In this document: piece by piece, positions 52,574 through 60,428 of the stretch
Numbering within the stretch: the first letter of the stretch is position 1
Layout of the letters: each line of letters begins with the position of its first letter
Source of the DNA: Thalassarchaeum sp002495735
GTDB taxonomy: Archaea; Thermoplasmatota; Poseidoniia; Poseidoniales; Thalassarchaeaceae
Direction of reading: 5' to 3'
Assembly: GCA_937911265.1 (NCBI GenBank)
Contig: CALDRG010000103.1
Span: 59,156 to 123,155 of the forward strand
DNA: 64,000 nt
Translations under genes and position numbers: made by a program
The notes under the pieces: generated by a model
The model's input: only the letters and a program-made list of their open reading frames with translations
The model's database searches: none
Told to the model about the DNA's origin: nothing

Positions 52574-53362
52574 TCATTCCTCGCTATCAACCACTTGGCC
52601 GCGAATCCTCTCATCTGAGGCCATTCTGTGCCTATGGGATTGCCTCGTGGTGCGGCGGAAGGCCTGTTTGGCGGCAGGAGTCATGCCTGAGGGCAGCCAT
52701 GAGGTCTGGGCCGGCCCCCATGCCAACACAATGGCTGGAGCCACTAGAAGCACCATCAGTGGCACAAACAGAGAGAATATTAGGCACATCGTCAAAGCGC
52801 CTCGGGCTACTGCTGAGATTATGAATGGCCTCACTCTGCTTGATTCGAGGATTCTCGATCCTTGCCAAGACGCGGTCAGGGCATGCCCCAGGCAGGAGAC
52901 CAAAGCTATGGCGAAAGCCAGAGTCACGCTGACTGCGTTGACTCCGGAGTACTCTGAGTACTGTAACTGCTCGTCAAACAGCCTATAGATGAGGTAACTG
53001 GCCTGCATCGACCCTATTCCCAATCCGAGGGCCCAGCCGTATGGGGGAGAGGCTCTCAAAGAAACTACTCGAGGTCTCGCCAGCAAGAACATCACGAATG
53101 CTGCCTCAGCCGCCCCTATCAGAATGGCGAACATGCTCGCAGTGACAATATTGAGATATGCTAGAATCACGGAGGATAGAATGATTTTGTCGACACATAT
53201 CGCCAGAAGCATTCCCGACACCAATCCGTAGACGAGGTGTTTCACAGCACCGGCGAGGTCATAGAAGCCCGTCATCTTGGAAATTGTCCCTTTCCAACCC
53301 GCATACACCCCAAGAATGCCAATCGCGAAGGCCACTTGGGTCTGCCACAGTTCCACCGCCAC
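52574..53362 (-). CDS. Polytopic membrane protein of unknown function
   Basis: 262 residues with about seven membrane helices (for example FAIGILGVYAGW; HLVYGLVSGMLLAICV; IVTASMFAILIGAAEAAFVM; AVSVTLAFAIALVSCL; LIFSLFVPLMVLLVAPAIVL) and a basic, polar C-terminus (RRTTRQSHRHRMASDERIR). No family recognised. It precedes trkA on the same strand by about 90 bases, but trkA appears to have its own promoter. Its start is divergent from and near SRP54. Confidence 0.65.
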   Translation of the reverse strand: MAVELWQTQVAFAIGILGVYAGWKGTISKMTGFYDLAGAVKHLVYGLVSGMLLAICVDKIILSSVILAYLNIVTASMFAILIGAAEAAFVMFLLARPRVVSLRASPPYGWALGLGIGSMQASYLIYRLFDEQLQYSEYSGVNAVSVTLAFAIALVSCLGHALTASWQGSRILESSRVRPFIISAVARGALTMCLIFSLFVPLMVLLVAPAIVLAWGPAQTSWLPSGMTPAAKQAFRRTTRQSHRHRMASDERIRGQVVDSEE

Positions 53363-53438
53363 GATTGGCCATGCTGCATCGGCTTTGAGGCCCTCGCCCT
53401 CAGATAACGTTCAAACCACACAATCGGGACCCGTTGGC

Positions 53439-54797
53439 ATGGCACTCGACGGGCTCAAGCGGCGCATAACGCGCTCAGTGGGTTTGCTGAAGGGAAAACG
53501 GAAGGTCGACGAGGAGACTGCTAAGGATCTCAGTCGCTCCCTTCGCAAGGCTCTGCTAGAAGCCGACTTCAACGTGAGGCAGTCAAAGGAGCTCACTGAG
53601 CGCATAGAGAGGCGTATGCTCGAGGAAGAGCCTCGGCCAGGGGTCAAACTAGAGACACATGCCATGAATCTCATCTACACAGAACTGGTTCGAATACTGG
53701 GACGGACCAGAGAGATAATGCCCCATAACCAGACGATACTGATGGTCGGGTTGTATGGACAGGGGAAGACCACCACCACCGCCAAACTAGCAGACTGGTG
53801 GAGGCGTAGGCACGGTGTCAAAGTCGCTGTAATCGAAGCCGATGTGCATCGGCCCGGAGCATTCGAGCAACTCCAGCAGTTGCTGGAAGGAACGAACGTG
53901 GACGTCTATGGGGAACCGGGAGAACAGGATGCTACTAGGATTGTTAGAAACGGAATCAAGGAGGTTGGTAACGCCGATGTTGTAATCATCGATACGGCGG
54001 GGCGTGACAGCCTTGATGAGTCGTTGCGAGACGAACTTGTCGGGATTGCAGAGATTGCCAATGCCACCGAGCGTTTCCTAGTCATTGACGCACAAGTGGG
54101 GCAAGCAGCCGGCCCTGTAGCCGAGACATTTCACGAACTTGTGGGAGTCACTGGTACGATAGTCACCAAATTGGACGGAACCGCCCGAGGTGGTGGGGCG
54201 CTCAGTGCTGTGTCGGCTACCGGTGCCCCGATAGTTTTCATTGGAGAAGGCGAGAAAGTTCAGGACCTAGAGAAGTTCGAGTCTGATCGATTCATCTCAA
54301 GGCTGCTCGGGTTGGGGGACATCAAAGGGCTGATCGACCTAGCTCCTGGCGACCTTGACCAAGAGGAGGCTGCCCGACTGGCTCAGCGACTGATGTCGGG
54401 CAGGTTCACTCTGACTGACATGTACAGCCAGATGGAGATGATGAGTAAGATTGGTAGCGTAGAGAAAATGCTCTCGCACCTACCTGATGCAATGTTCGGT
54501 GGAATGGGCAATATGAGCATGGCTCAGAAGCGTCAGATGCAGGGTAATCTGGAGAAGTACAGGGTAATCATGGACTCGATGACTCAGAATGAGAAGGACG
54601 AGCCGGTACTCCTCAAATCGAGCAGGATAAGGAGAATAGCACGAGGTTCAGGCGTTGATGAAAAGGACGTCAAGGAACTTCTGGGACAGTGGAACCGGAG
54701 CCGCAAGATGATGCGAGGGATGAAAGGCGACCGTAGCTTCAGGAGGAAGATGAAGTCAATGATGGATGTTGATGACATGGACCTCGAGATGGGGTGA
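53439..54797 (+). CDS. srp54: Signal recognition particle GTPase SRP54
   Basis: About 452 residues from the ATG at 53439. N domain MALDGLKRRITRSVGLLKGK, G domain with MVGLYGQGKTTTTAKLADWW, IEADVHRPGAFEQLQQL, VIIDTAGRDSLDESL and TKLDGTARGGGALSAV; the methionine-rich M domain runs from about 330 (MEMMSKIGSVEKMLSHLPDA; RIRRIARGSGVDEKDVKELL). Targets nascent secretory and membrane proteins. The longer frame to 53277 would overlap the divergent membrane gene. trmY follows four bases after the stop. Confidence 0.95.
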   Translation: MALDGLKRRITRSVGLLKGKRKVDEETAKDLSRSLRKALLEADFNVRQSKELTERIERRMLEEEPRPGVKLETHAMNLIYTELVRILGRTREIMPHNQTILMVGLYGQGKTTTTAKLADWWRRRHGVKVAVIEADVHRPGAFEQLQQLLEGTNVDVYGEPGEQDATRIVRNGIKEVGNADVVIIDTAGRDSLDESLRDELVGIAEIANATERFLVIDAQVGQAAGPVAETFHELVGVTGTIVTKLDGTARGGGALSAVSATGAPIVFIGEGEKVQDLEKFESDRFISRLLGLGDIKGLIDLAPGDLDQEEAARLAQRLMSGRFTLTDMYSQMEMMSKIGSVEKMLSHLPDAMFGGMGNMSMAQKRQMQGNLEKYRVIMDSMTQNEKDEPVLLKSSRIRRIARGSGVDEKDVKELLGQWNRSRKMMRGMKGDRSFRRKMKSMMDVDDMDLEMG

Positions 54798-54801
54798 AGT
54801 C

Positions 54802-55383
54802 TTGCAACGCCACTTCGCCATAATTGGCCACGATGCTCCGGGTACCGGCGAATTGCGTCTAAACGATTTAGCCGGAGGGTCTGGCAGAATGGATGTGCTG
54901 GCCAGAGCTGTGAATACAGCGCTATTCATCTCACATGGGATCAGAACCGATTCGACGATTACCATTCACCTCATGGGAGGAGAAATCCCTAGAAGAGTGA
55001 AATTTGACGGTAGAATCCTACAGGGAGTACATCCTGACGAACGTTCGATATCAGGGCACATCCGTTCGATAATGAAGCGGCCCATTCCACCCATCGGGAT
55101 ATGGCAGGAGGCTTCGACAGGAGTATCTCACTCAGGCGGCAGCATTGGAGAGACTCTCAGAGAGTGGGGCAGAGAAGGTATGGTCGTCCGCATTCTCGAT
55201 ACCGAAGGAGTGAGGTTGGAGAGTGAAGGAGATGGTCCGATGGGTTTCGTACTGTCTGACCATTTGCCGTTCACGAATGAGGAAAACGCTGTACTGAAGG
55301 GTTGTCAAAAGGTTTCATTGGGATCTGCGTGGTTGCAGGGACACGTCTGCATAGCAATCGTACATCACATATTAGACGATTAA
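54802..55383 (+). CDS. trmY: tRNA pseudouridine(54) N1-methyltransferase TrmY
   Basis: About 194 residues, SPOUT family (DUF358). HFAIIGHDAPGTGELRLNDL, GGSGRMDVLARAVNTALFIS, HGIRTDSTITIHLMGG, HPDERSISGHIRSIMK and GFVLSDHLPFTNEE are all family blocks. It makes N1-methylpseudouridine at position 54 of archaeal tRNA. I choose the TTG at 54802, which begins directly before QRHFAII and after the SRP54 stop; the frame is open from 54766 but that region overlaps SRP54. Overlaps the convergent surE by four bases. Confidence 0.9.
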   Translation: MQRHFAIIGHDAPGTGELRLNDLAGGSGRMDVLARAVNTALFISHGIRTDSTITIHLMGGEIPRRVKFDGRILQGVHPDERSISGHIRSIMKRPIPPIGIWQEASTGVSHSGGSIGETLREWGREGMVVRILDTEGVRLESEGDGPMGFVLSDHLPFTNEENAVLKGCQKVSLGSAWLQGHVCIAIVHHILDD

Positions 55384-56312
55384 TTGAGCCACTCAGGTAA
55401 ACCTGAGGGAGATTGATCGGTGGCCTCGGAAAGCAATACCTCGCTGAGCCCGAGAGGGTGGTTGACTGGCCAAGATGATAGAGGGGTGATTGAGACTGAG
55501 CCTGAATTGATAGCGTTGCAATCCGTTCCAGGTATGTCCTCATCCTCTATGGTTGCAGCCCCTACTTCGAAGGCCACGCCGATATTTTCGACATCCCTCA
55601 TGTCGATGGCATTGTGATACCACCTAGAGCCGAGAGCGACCGTCTGGAAACTGCCGTCCCACTGCCCCGGCCCATTGATGTTCAGTATCATGTCACCATC
55701 GGCGAAAGCAGCGAGTATCCTATCTCGAGACGGAGCTAGGTCCGATATTGTCCTTCGACTTCCATTGGGCCGTCCGAGGTTGGCCGGATCCGAAGGGAGC
55801 GAGGACAGGCACGCTTCGATGATAGTCAGAGAGGCTTCGAGGGTCTCGGAATAATCCGAATGCTCGTAGGTGGCTAAGCTGATTGCGATGGCTGGCATCC
55901 CGTAGAGCGACGACTCCCTAGCAGCGGACACGGTACCTGAATGCAGGACATCGACGGAAAGATTTGGGCCCTGATTTATTCCAGAAATACACAGGGCCGG
56001 AACGATCTCTGGGGCCCATGCCCGAAGCCCACCGTCCATGGCTACGATGGCGCAGTCACACGGTGAACCGTCCAAAGAGAAGATACGTAGAGGAGGGCCG
56101 TCTTTGGCTCTGAGGGAGTCTGAGATGTCGGATCTCTCTTGGAACTTCAGATCGTGACGCAACGTCAAGCGCATCCCAGAGCACGACTGCTCACTAGCTG
56201 GTGCCAACACGACCACAGGGTGACCTCGAGAGTGAAGAGCAGCCACTAAGATTTGCAGCCCTTCGGACTCGACTCCATCGTCATTGGTCACGAATACTGC
56301 AGAGCGATTCAT
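55380..56312 (-). CDS. surE: SurE-type 5'/3'-nucleotidase
   Basis: About 310 residues from the ATG at 56312. The N-terminus VFVTNDDGVESEGLQILVAA has the metal-binding NDDG; APASEQSCSGMRLTL, GSPCDCAIVAM, ISGINQGPNLSVDVLHSGTV and SAARESSLYGMPAIAISL complete the family core. Acts as a nucleoside-monophosphate phosphatase. The protein is longer than typical SurE (about 250), with extra sequence after residue 190. The longer frame to 56378 would overlap the EamA gene more deeply. Confidence 0.88.
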   Translation of the reverse strand: MNRSAVFVTNDDGVESEGLQILVAALHSRGHPVVVLAPASEQSCSGMRLTLRHDLKFQERSDISDSLRAKDGPPLRIFSLDGSPCDCAIVAMDGGLRAWAPEIVPALCISGINQGPNLSVDVLHSGTVSAARESSLYGMPAIAISLATYEHSDYSETLEASLTIIEACLSSLPSDPANLGRPNGSRRTISDLAPSRDRILAAFADGDMILNINGPGQWDGSFQTVALGSRWYHNAIDMRDVENIGVAFEVGAATIEDEDIPGTDCNAINSGSVSITPLSSWPVNHPLGLSEVLLSEATDQSPSGLPEWLN

Positions 56313-56334
56313 GTTCGGGCCATCAGAAGGGGGT

Positions 56335-57300
56335 TCATGAAACCGCGTCCCCATCCCTGTCGCCCCGCCCCTCCTCAAGGGTCACCATGATTGCCCCGGC
56401 AAGCATCAGAGGACCGCCTAGAACGGTCCATATTCCAAGTGTGGCTTCTCCGGTCCAGAGCCATCCGATGATTCCGCCGACGACCGGTTCAAACAGCAAG
56501 GTGATGGAGACTGTGATGGGAGTAATCCAGCGCAGTACAGTGTTTATCCCCGTATGGCCGCACAACCCTGGGCCCAGAGAGAGGTATGCTATCCATGGCA
56601 GCCACAATGCGTCCGTCCATCCTAGCAGAGATATCTCAGGCACAACATCGGTCATGCTGGCACCCTCTTGCGAGATAGCGGCCAGAGCCAGCCAGATGCC
56701 GGCTGCGAAGGTGACCGGGAAGGCATATACGAATATCGGCATCCTCCTCTCCGACCTAAGATGCCTGCCGGCGAGCAGATAGCCCACCACAGTGACAGCG
56801 CCGAGGAACGCGGCTGCATCACCTAAGACAGTGATCTCGCCCCCAGCCTCAACGTCACCCAACGACAGTAGGGCGCCGGTGATTCCAACCATCACTCCGG
56901 TAATGTGGCCTCGGCGCACCGCTAATCCTATTGCGGGCATAATCAGTACGAGAACTAGAGGGTGCATCGAGACGAACAGTAGACTGTGAACTAGGCTGGT
57001 GTGATCGAGTGACCAGACCCATGCACCAAAGTGGATGGCAAGGAACACACTCGAAGCCAAGATAATTTGCCAGTCCCTCGTGCTAACTCCGCCGCTTCCC
57101 ATCGCCCTGAACTGATAAACAAAGCCTGGCAAGAGAATTAGGGCGGTGCCCTGCATCCTCCACGAAGCCCGAAGCAGAGGCGGTACCTCACTCATAGCCT
57201 GAAGCACGACACCTGCGCTGGAAACGGCCAACAGCGCCACACCAAGCAGTGCCCAAGCGAATAGAGGGGTGGCTGAGTTTGACGATTCTGACATCCTCAA
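56335..57300 (-). CDS. EamA-family (drug/metabolite) transporter
   Basis: 321 residues, ten membrane helices in two five-helix EamA repeats (first from FAWALLGVALLAVSSAGVVL, second from ITVLGDAAAFLGAVTVVGYL to WTVLGGPLMLAGAIMVTLEE). Conserved helix ends such as SLDHTSLVHSLLFVSMHPLV are visible. Typical exporters of metabolites; substrate unknown. Its start overlaps the OPT transporter stop by four bases (same strand), and surE follows, so the three may be one operon. Confidence 0.85.
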   Translation of the reverse strand: MRMSESSNSATPLFAWALLGVALLAVSSAGVVLQAMSEVPPLLRASWRMQGTALILLPGFVYQFRAMGSGGVSTRDWQIILASSVFLAIHFGAWVWSLDHTSLVHSLLFVSMHPLVLVLIMPAIGLAVRRGHITGVMVGITGALLSLGDVEAGGEITVLGDAAAFLGAVTVVGYLLAGRHLRSERRMPIFVYAFPVTFAAGIWLALAAISQEGASMTDVVPEISLLGWTDALWLPWIAYLSLGPGLCGHTGINTVLRWITPITVSITLLFEPVVGGIIGWLWTGEATLGIWTVLGGPLMLAGAIMVTLEEGRGDRDGDAVS

Positions 57301-59846
57301 TCCGCCATCTCAGCGTCCATGACCTCTGAATCACCCTCGGAATCGGGATTAACGCCGATAATGCCCGCCGCTCTGAACAAAACGAAGATTATGGCTGCCA
57401 ATGCCACATTGACAAGTAAGAATCCCGCGAATCTAGCTTGGGGCCACCATGATTTGATGCTCATCGTCTCCGTACAGACCACAGAATCCGGTAATATCTC
57501 ACAAGACGGTTCTTTTTCATCAGCTGCATCTGAAGCGATGCGTGATGTAGCGTAGGCCAGAACATAACTGAAGTCATCATCCTCGACGCCGAGTATCTCG
57601 TCTAGGTAGGTGTCCTCGGTCCACGAGTCGGGGTGATACTCTTGCTCGGTCTCTATCTCGTCGGTGACTGCTAAAATTGCAGATTCGACGCCGAAGAAGG
57701 CCTCGCCAGTCAGAGCCCCTGCAGCGATCATGAAGGTGAACAGGAGCATCAGTGCACGGCTCTTCTCCGAGGCTGCCGAACCTTCGGAGAGACGAATCTC
57801 CTCGACCTTTGGATTAAGTCGGCGGTCTTCCCACCAATCACGAGCGGCTCCGCCGGCAAGCATTGGGAATGTTACCGGGGTCGGCAAATACATCCCAAGT
57901 CCAAATGAAGTTCCCATTCCAGTGGCCCACTCCATGAATGCCCCCAACAGGAAGCCTAACCCTAGGGCAATCCAGTCGCCTTGTCCCTCGGCGAGAATTA
58001 TGGTGAATGTGGCAAAGGCATTAGCCTGCGGGGCCAACAAATCGATACTACCATCTGCTAGCAATTTGGACAGGAAAATAGCGACTCCGGCACCTAGAAT
58101 AGCACCGGGAACCACTCCCATGATGTTACCTTTTGAGATATGGTATGGACGGTTACCAATGTACAAGCTGTTCTTGTAGTCGCCTACGACTGTTCCAGAC
58201 ATGGAAATCGCAGAGCCGAACACGGTCGTCCCTACTAGCGCCATCAGCACTGATTCCTCCTTGCTCAGACCAACGGGTAAGTTGAGGAAAACTAGGAGTA
58301 GCATCAAGAGAACGATGAAAGAAGTGCCAGAAACCGGTTCTATACCTGTCTCTCCCATTACTCGGACAGCGATTGCACCCAGAAGGAAAGTGGTGGCTAA
58401 TAGAACTACAGCGAACAATGCTGCGGGCAATACTGGGAACCCGCCAATGACGAAGATGGCAATCATTGCTACAAAGGCGATTCCCATGAAGATTGGGATA
58501 TGATCCAGAGGCCACTCATACCAGCCCTTTTCCTCAATGTACTCATCGCCCTTATCTCCAGTGAATGCGCTTGCGATGTCCCCGAAGATGTTGGCAAACG
58601 TTGGGGCCATTTTCAGTAGACCATATATCCCCCCTCCAAGAATGGCTCCAATTGCAATCACCTTGACGTAGCTGAAAGCTTTCCACTGAACAATCGGATA
58701 AACCGGCAGTGAAGTAGTATCTCCATACTCGGTTATTCTCACATACTCTCCGAGTGCGGGATCGTAAATCGGGACGTCTTGAAGTACAACAAGAGGTACG
58801 AGGAAGAACCAAGCTACAAGTGAACCGAGATTGACTAGGAGGGCTACTCTAAACTTCATGAACCACCCTATAGCGAGCAAAGTGGGACTCAACTCCACCC
58901 CTAGGAAAGTGTATGAGAATATGTTACCAGACTCGTAAGGAGTGATTCCGCTGAATGGGGCATGGCCATCAACGAGTTTGCTAGGCTGATGCAACCATCT
59001 CTCCGTGTAAATCGATGCTAAGCCCCAATCCTCTCCCGAGAAGGTCATGGCAATCCAATCGGCAATACTTCCCGGTACACCAGCGATTTTTCGGCCCCAG
59101 ACCAAAGGATAGTCAATCAAGAACATGAATCCCATTGTGAGGACTGTCCATAGACCGACGGTCTTCAACGAATCTCGAGCTGAGTCAGCAGCCCCAGTGT
59201 TGACATCAGCTGCGATATCCAACATCTTCAGAGTGGCCTCGAACCCTGGCATGGGTAATGGGTCCTCGACTAACCATACGCGTCTGAAGATGATGAAATA
59301 CATGACACCGAGGAAGCCGGCGAACATCGAGGCAATGATGCCGATGAAAGCCAACTGGAAAGTGTCGACGGAGGAAATCAGGTGGCCGTCACCAACGATG
59401 TAGTCGTCAGAGTAGGCTAACAAGAAGATGGCAGGGAATGTGAAGATGAAACCGGTGGAGGCGTGGGTGGCGCCAGTGGTAGCGCTGGTCGCTATGTTGA
59501 CCTCGGAGGGAGACCATTTGAGGGCCATCCCTAACAAGTAAGCGACATACCAGGCCGCCGAGACAGCGAGTCCTATCTTGAGTCCAATGTAAGCAGTAAC
59601 CCCGCTGAAGATAGCTCCGATGAAGATACCGATTAGGACTTTTCTGGTATCCCAATGACTGATCTCGAACGAGTCTTGCAGGTTCTTCTCCTCTAGGTAT
59701 TGTTCGAGGACACCGGTATTGAGATTGTTGTACATGTCTTCGTCGAGCCACGTTAGTGTGCCTTTCTCAATCGACTCAAGGCCAGATGGGGTAGCCGGTT
59801 GCCTGTAAGCAGAACGTTGGACCTTGGGCATGCTACGCTCCTGCAT
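57297..59846 (-). CDS. OPT-family oligopeptide transporter
   Basis: 849 residues, about 16 membrane helices. Family landmarks: ISHWDTRKVLIGIFIGAIFS, TATTGATHASTGFIFTFPAI, PMPGFEATLKMLDIA, WKAFSYVKVIAIGAILGGGI, GETGIEPVSGTSF and YLPTPVTFPMLAGGAARDWW. Secondary transporter for small peptides or metal chelates. Near the C-terminus an acidic extracytoplasmic loop of about 80 residues with two Cys (EPSCEILPDSVVCTET) precedes a final helix. ATG at 59846 is supported by a TATA-like box 19-26 bases before it. Confidence 0.88.
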   Translation of the reverse strand: MQERSMPKVQRSAYRQPATPSGLESIEKGTLTWLDEDMYNNLNTGVLEQYLEEKNLQDSFEISHWDTRKVLIGIFIGAIFSGVTAYIGLKIGLAVSAAWYVAYLLGMALKWSPSEVNIATSATTGATHASTGFIFTFPAIFLLAYSDDYIVGDGHLISSVDTFQLAFIGIIASMFAGFLGVMYFIIFRRVWLVEDPLPMPGFEATLKMLDIAADVNTGAADSARDSLKTVGLWTVLTMGFMFLIDYPLVWGRKIAGVPGSIADWIAMTFSGEDWGLASIYTERWLHQPSKLVDGHAPFSGITPYESGNIFSYTFLGVELSPTLLAIGWFMKFRVALLVNLGSLVAWFFLVPLVVLQDVPIYDPALGEYVRITEYGDTTSLPVYPIVQWKAFSYVKVIAIGAILGGGIYGLLKMAPTFANIFGDIASAFTGDKGDEYIEEKGWYEWPLDHIPIFMGIAFVAMIAIFVIGGFPVLPAALFAVVLLATTFLLGAIAVRVMGETGIEPVSGTSFIVLLMLLLVFLNLPVGLSKEESVLMALVGTTVFGSAISMSGTVVGDYKNSLYIGNRPYHISKGNIMGVVPGAILGAGVAIFLSKLLADGSIDLLAPQANAFATFTIILAEGQGDWIALGLGFLLGAFMEWATGMGTSFGLGMYLPTPVTFPMLAGGAARDWWEDRRLNPKVEEIRLSEGSAASEKSRALMLLFTFMIAAGALTGEAFFGVESAILAVTDEIETEQEYHPDSWTEDTYLDEILGVEDDDFSYVLAYATSRIASDAADEKEPSCEILPDSVVCTETMSIKSWWPQARFAGFLLVNVALAAIIFVLFRAAGIIGVNPDSEGDSEVMDAEMAD

Positions 59847-59864
59847 AGGGGTCGCAGTTAGTCG

Positions 59865-59872
59865 CTTATACT
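59865..59872 (-). promoter_or_regulatory. TATA-like box for the OPT transporter operon
   Basis: Minus strand AGTATAAG, 19-26 bases before the ATG at 59846; fits a leaderless transcript. Confidence 0.45.
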
Positions 59873-59911
59873 TCTCCGCATACTAGAGTCGGATGAGCGG
59901 ATAGTGGGGCA

Positions 59912-60298
59912 TCAGTGGTTACGCGTGATCCTGAACCGGCCCATAGCCTCCATCCACTGGATCTCACCGCCCGGCACGAGGGTGAATTCAGAGGGCTGAG
60001 GTAGTATCAGAGATTCGTAGGTCTTGTTGTCCATGGCGTGTACCTCGGAGCCTTGGATGTGAGTGATGATGGCCGAACCTTTCTCAATAACTGGAACATA
60101 GATTGAATCAGTAACAGTGCCTACGTGACTCCTCTTCTGACCCGTGAAGATGTCTTCGAGCTCAATCCTTGCCTTGGCAGAGCCGTGCTTTCCTGGCTTC
60201 GATTTGGACATGCTGAGAATCTTGTAGGCGCTTTCTTCGAGCGCTACGTAGCGACCTACCTTCAACGTTCGAATCTCCACTCTGTTCGTTCCTGGCAT
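59912..60298 (-). CDS. eif5a: Translation initiation factor 5A (aIF5A)
   Basis: About 128 residues from the ATG at 60298. N-terminal SH3-like domain with the hypusine loop SKSKPGKHGSAKARIELEDI, in which the Lys of GKHG is the modification site, and the C-terminal OB domain. Relieves ribosome stalling at polyproline; note a polyproline protein at 4989-5762. A TATA-like CTGATAAGG (60326-60334, minus strand) lies 28-36 bases before the ATG. The longer frame to 60337 is not used. Confidence 0.94.
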   Translation of the reverse strand: MPGTNRVEIRTLKVGRYVALEESAYKILSMSKSKPGKHGSAKARIELEDIFTGQKRSHVGTVTDSIYVPVIEKGSAIITHIQGSEVHAMDNKTYESLILPQPSEFTLVPGGEIQWMEAMGRFRITRNH

Positions 60299-60325
60299 GC
60301 TAACGCTCTCAGGTCTCTCGCACCG

Positions 60326-60334
60326 CCTTATCAG
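60326..60334 (-). promoter_or_regulatory. TATA-like box for aIF5A
   Basis: Minus strand CTGATAAGG, 28-36 bases before the aIF5A ATG at 60298, same spacing as psmA and rrp4. Confidence 0.35.
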
Positions 60335-60376
60335 CATTCCCCGAACAAGGCCTAGCCTAACTGACTGTGGCCGGGG

Positions 60377-60401
60377 CCGGAGGCAAAGCCCCCGACTCCG
60401 G
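60377..60401 (-). terminator. GC-rich inverted repeat between the repeat-protein and aIF5A genes
   Basis: CCGGAG...CTCCGG with 6-base arms; an alternative inner stem GGGGGC-ttt-GCCTCC is also possible on the minus strand. It lies 20-45 bases after the repeat protein's stop. No T tract follows, so termination is a guess; archaeal terminators are usually T-rich. Confidence 0.3.
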
Positions 60402-60408
60402 GTTATGT

Positions 60409-60428
60409 CGACTGAGCTTGCTCAGTCG
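60409..60428. repeat. Perfect 8-base stem-loop overlapping the repeat protein's stop codon
   Basis: CGACTGAG-cttg-CTCAGTCG: perfect 8-base arms and a 4-base loop. The minus-strand stop codon of the giant repeat protein (60422-60424) lies within the arm. It could protect the mRNA 3' end or help terminate. Confidence 0.5.

Noticed and set aside
52226..52988. Plus-strand frames opposite trkA and the membrane protein
   Set aside because: They overlap confidently assigned minus-strand genes and show no recognisable domain.
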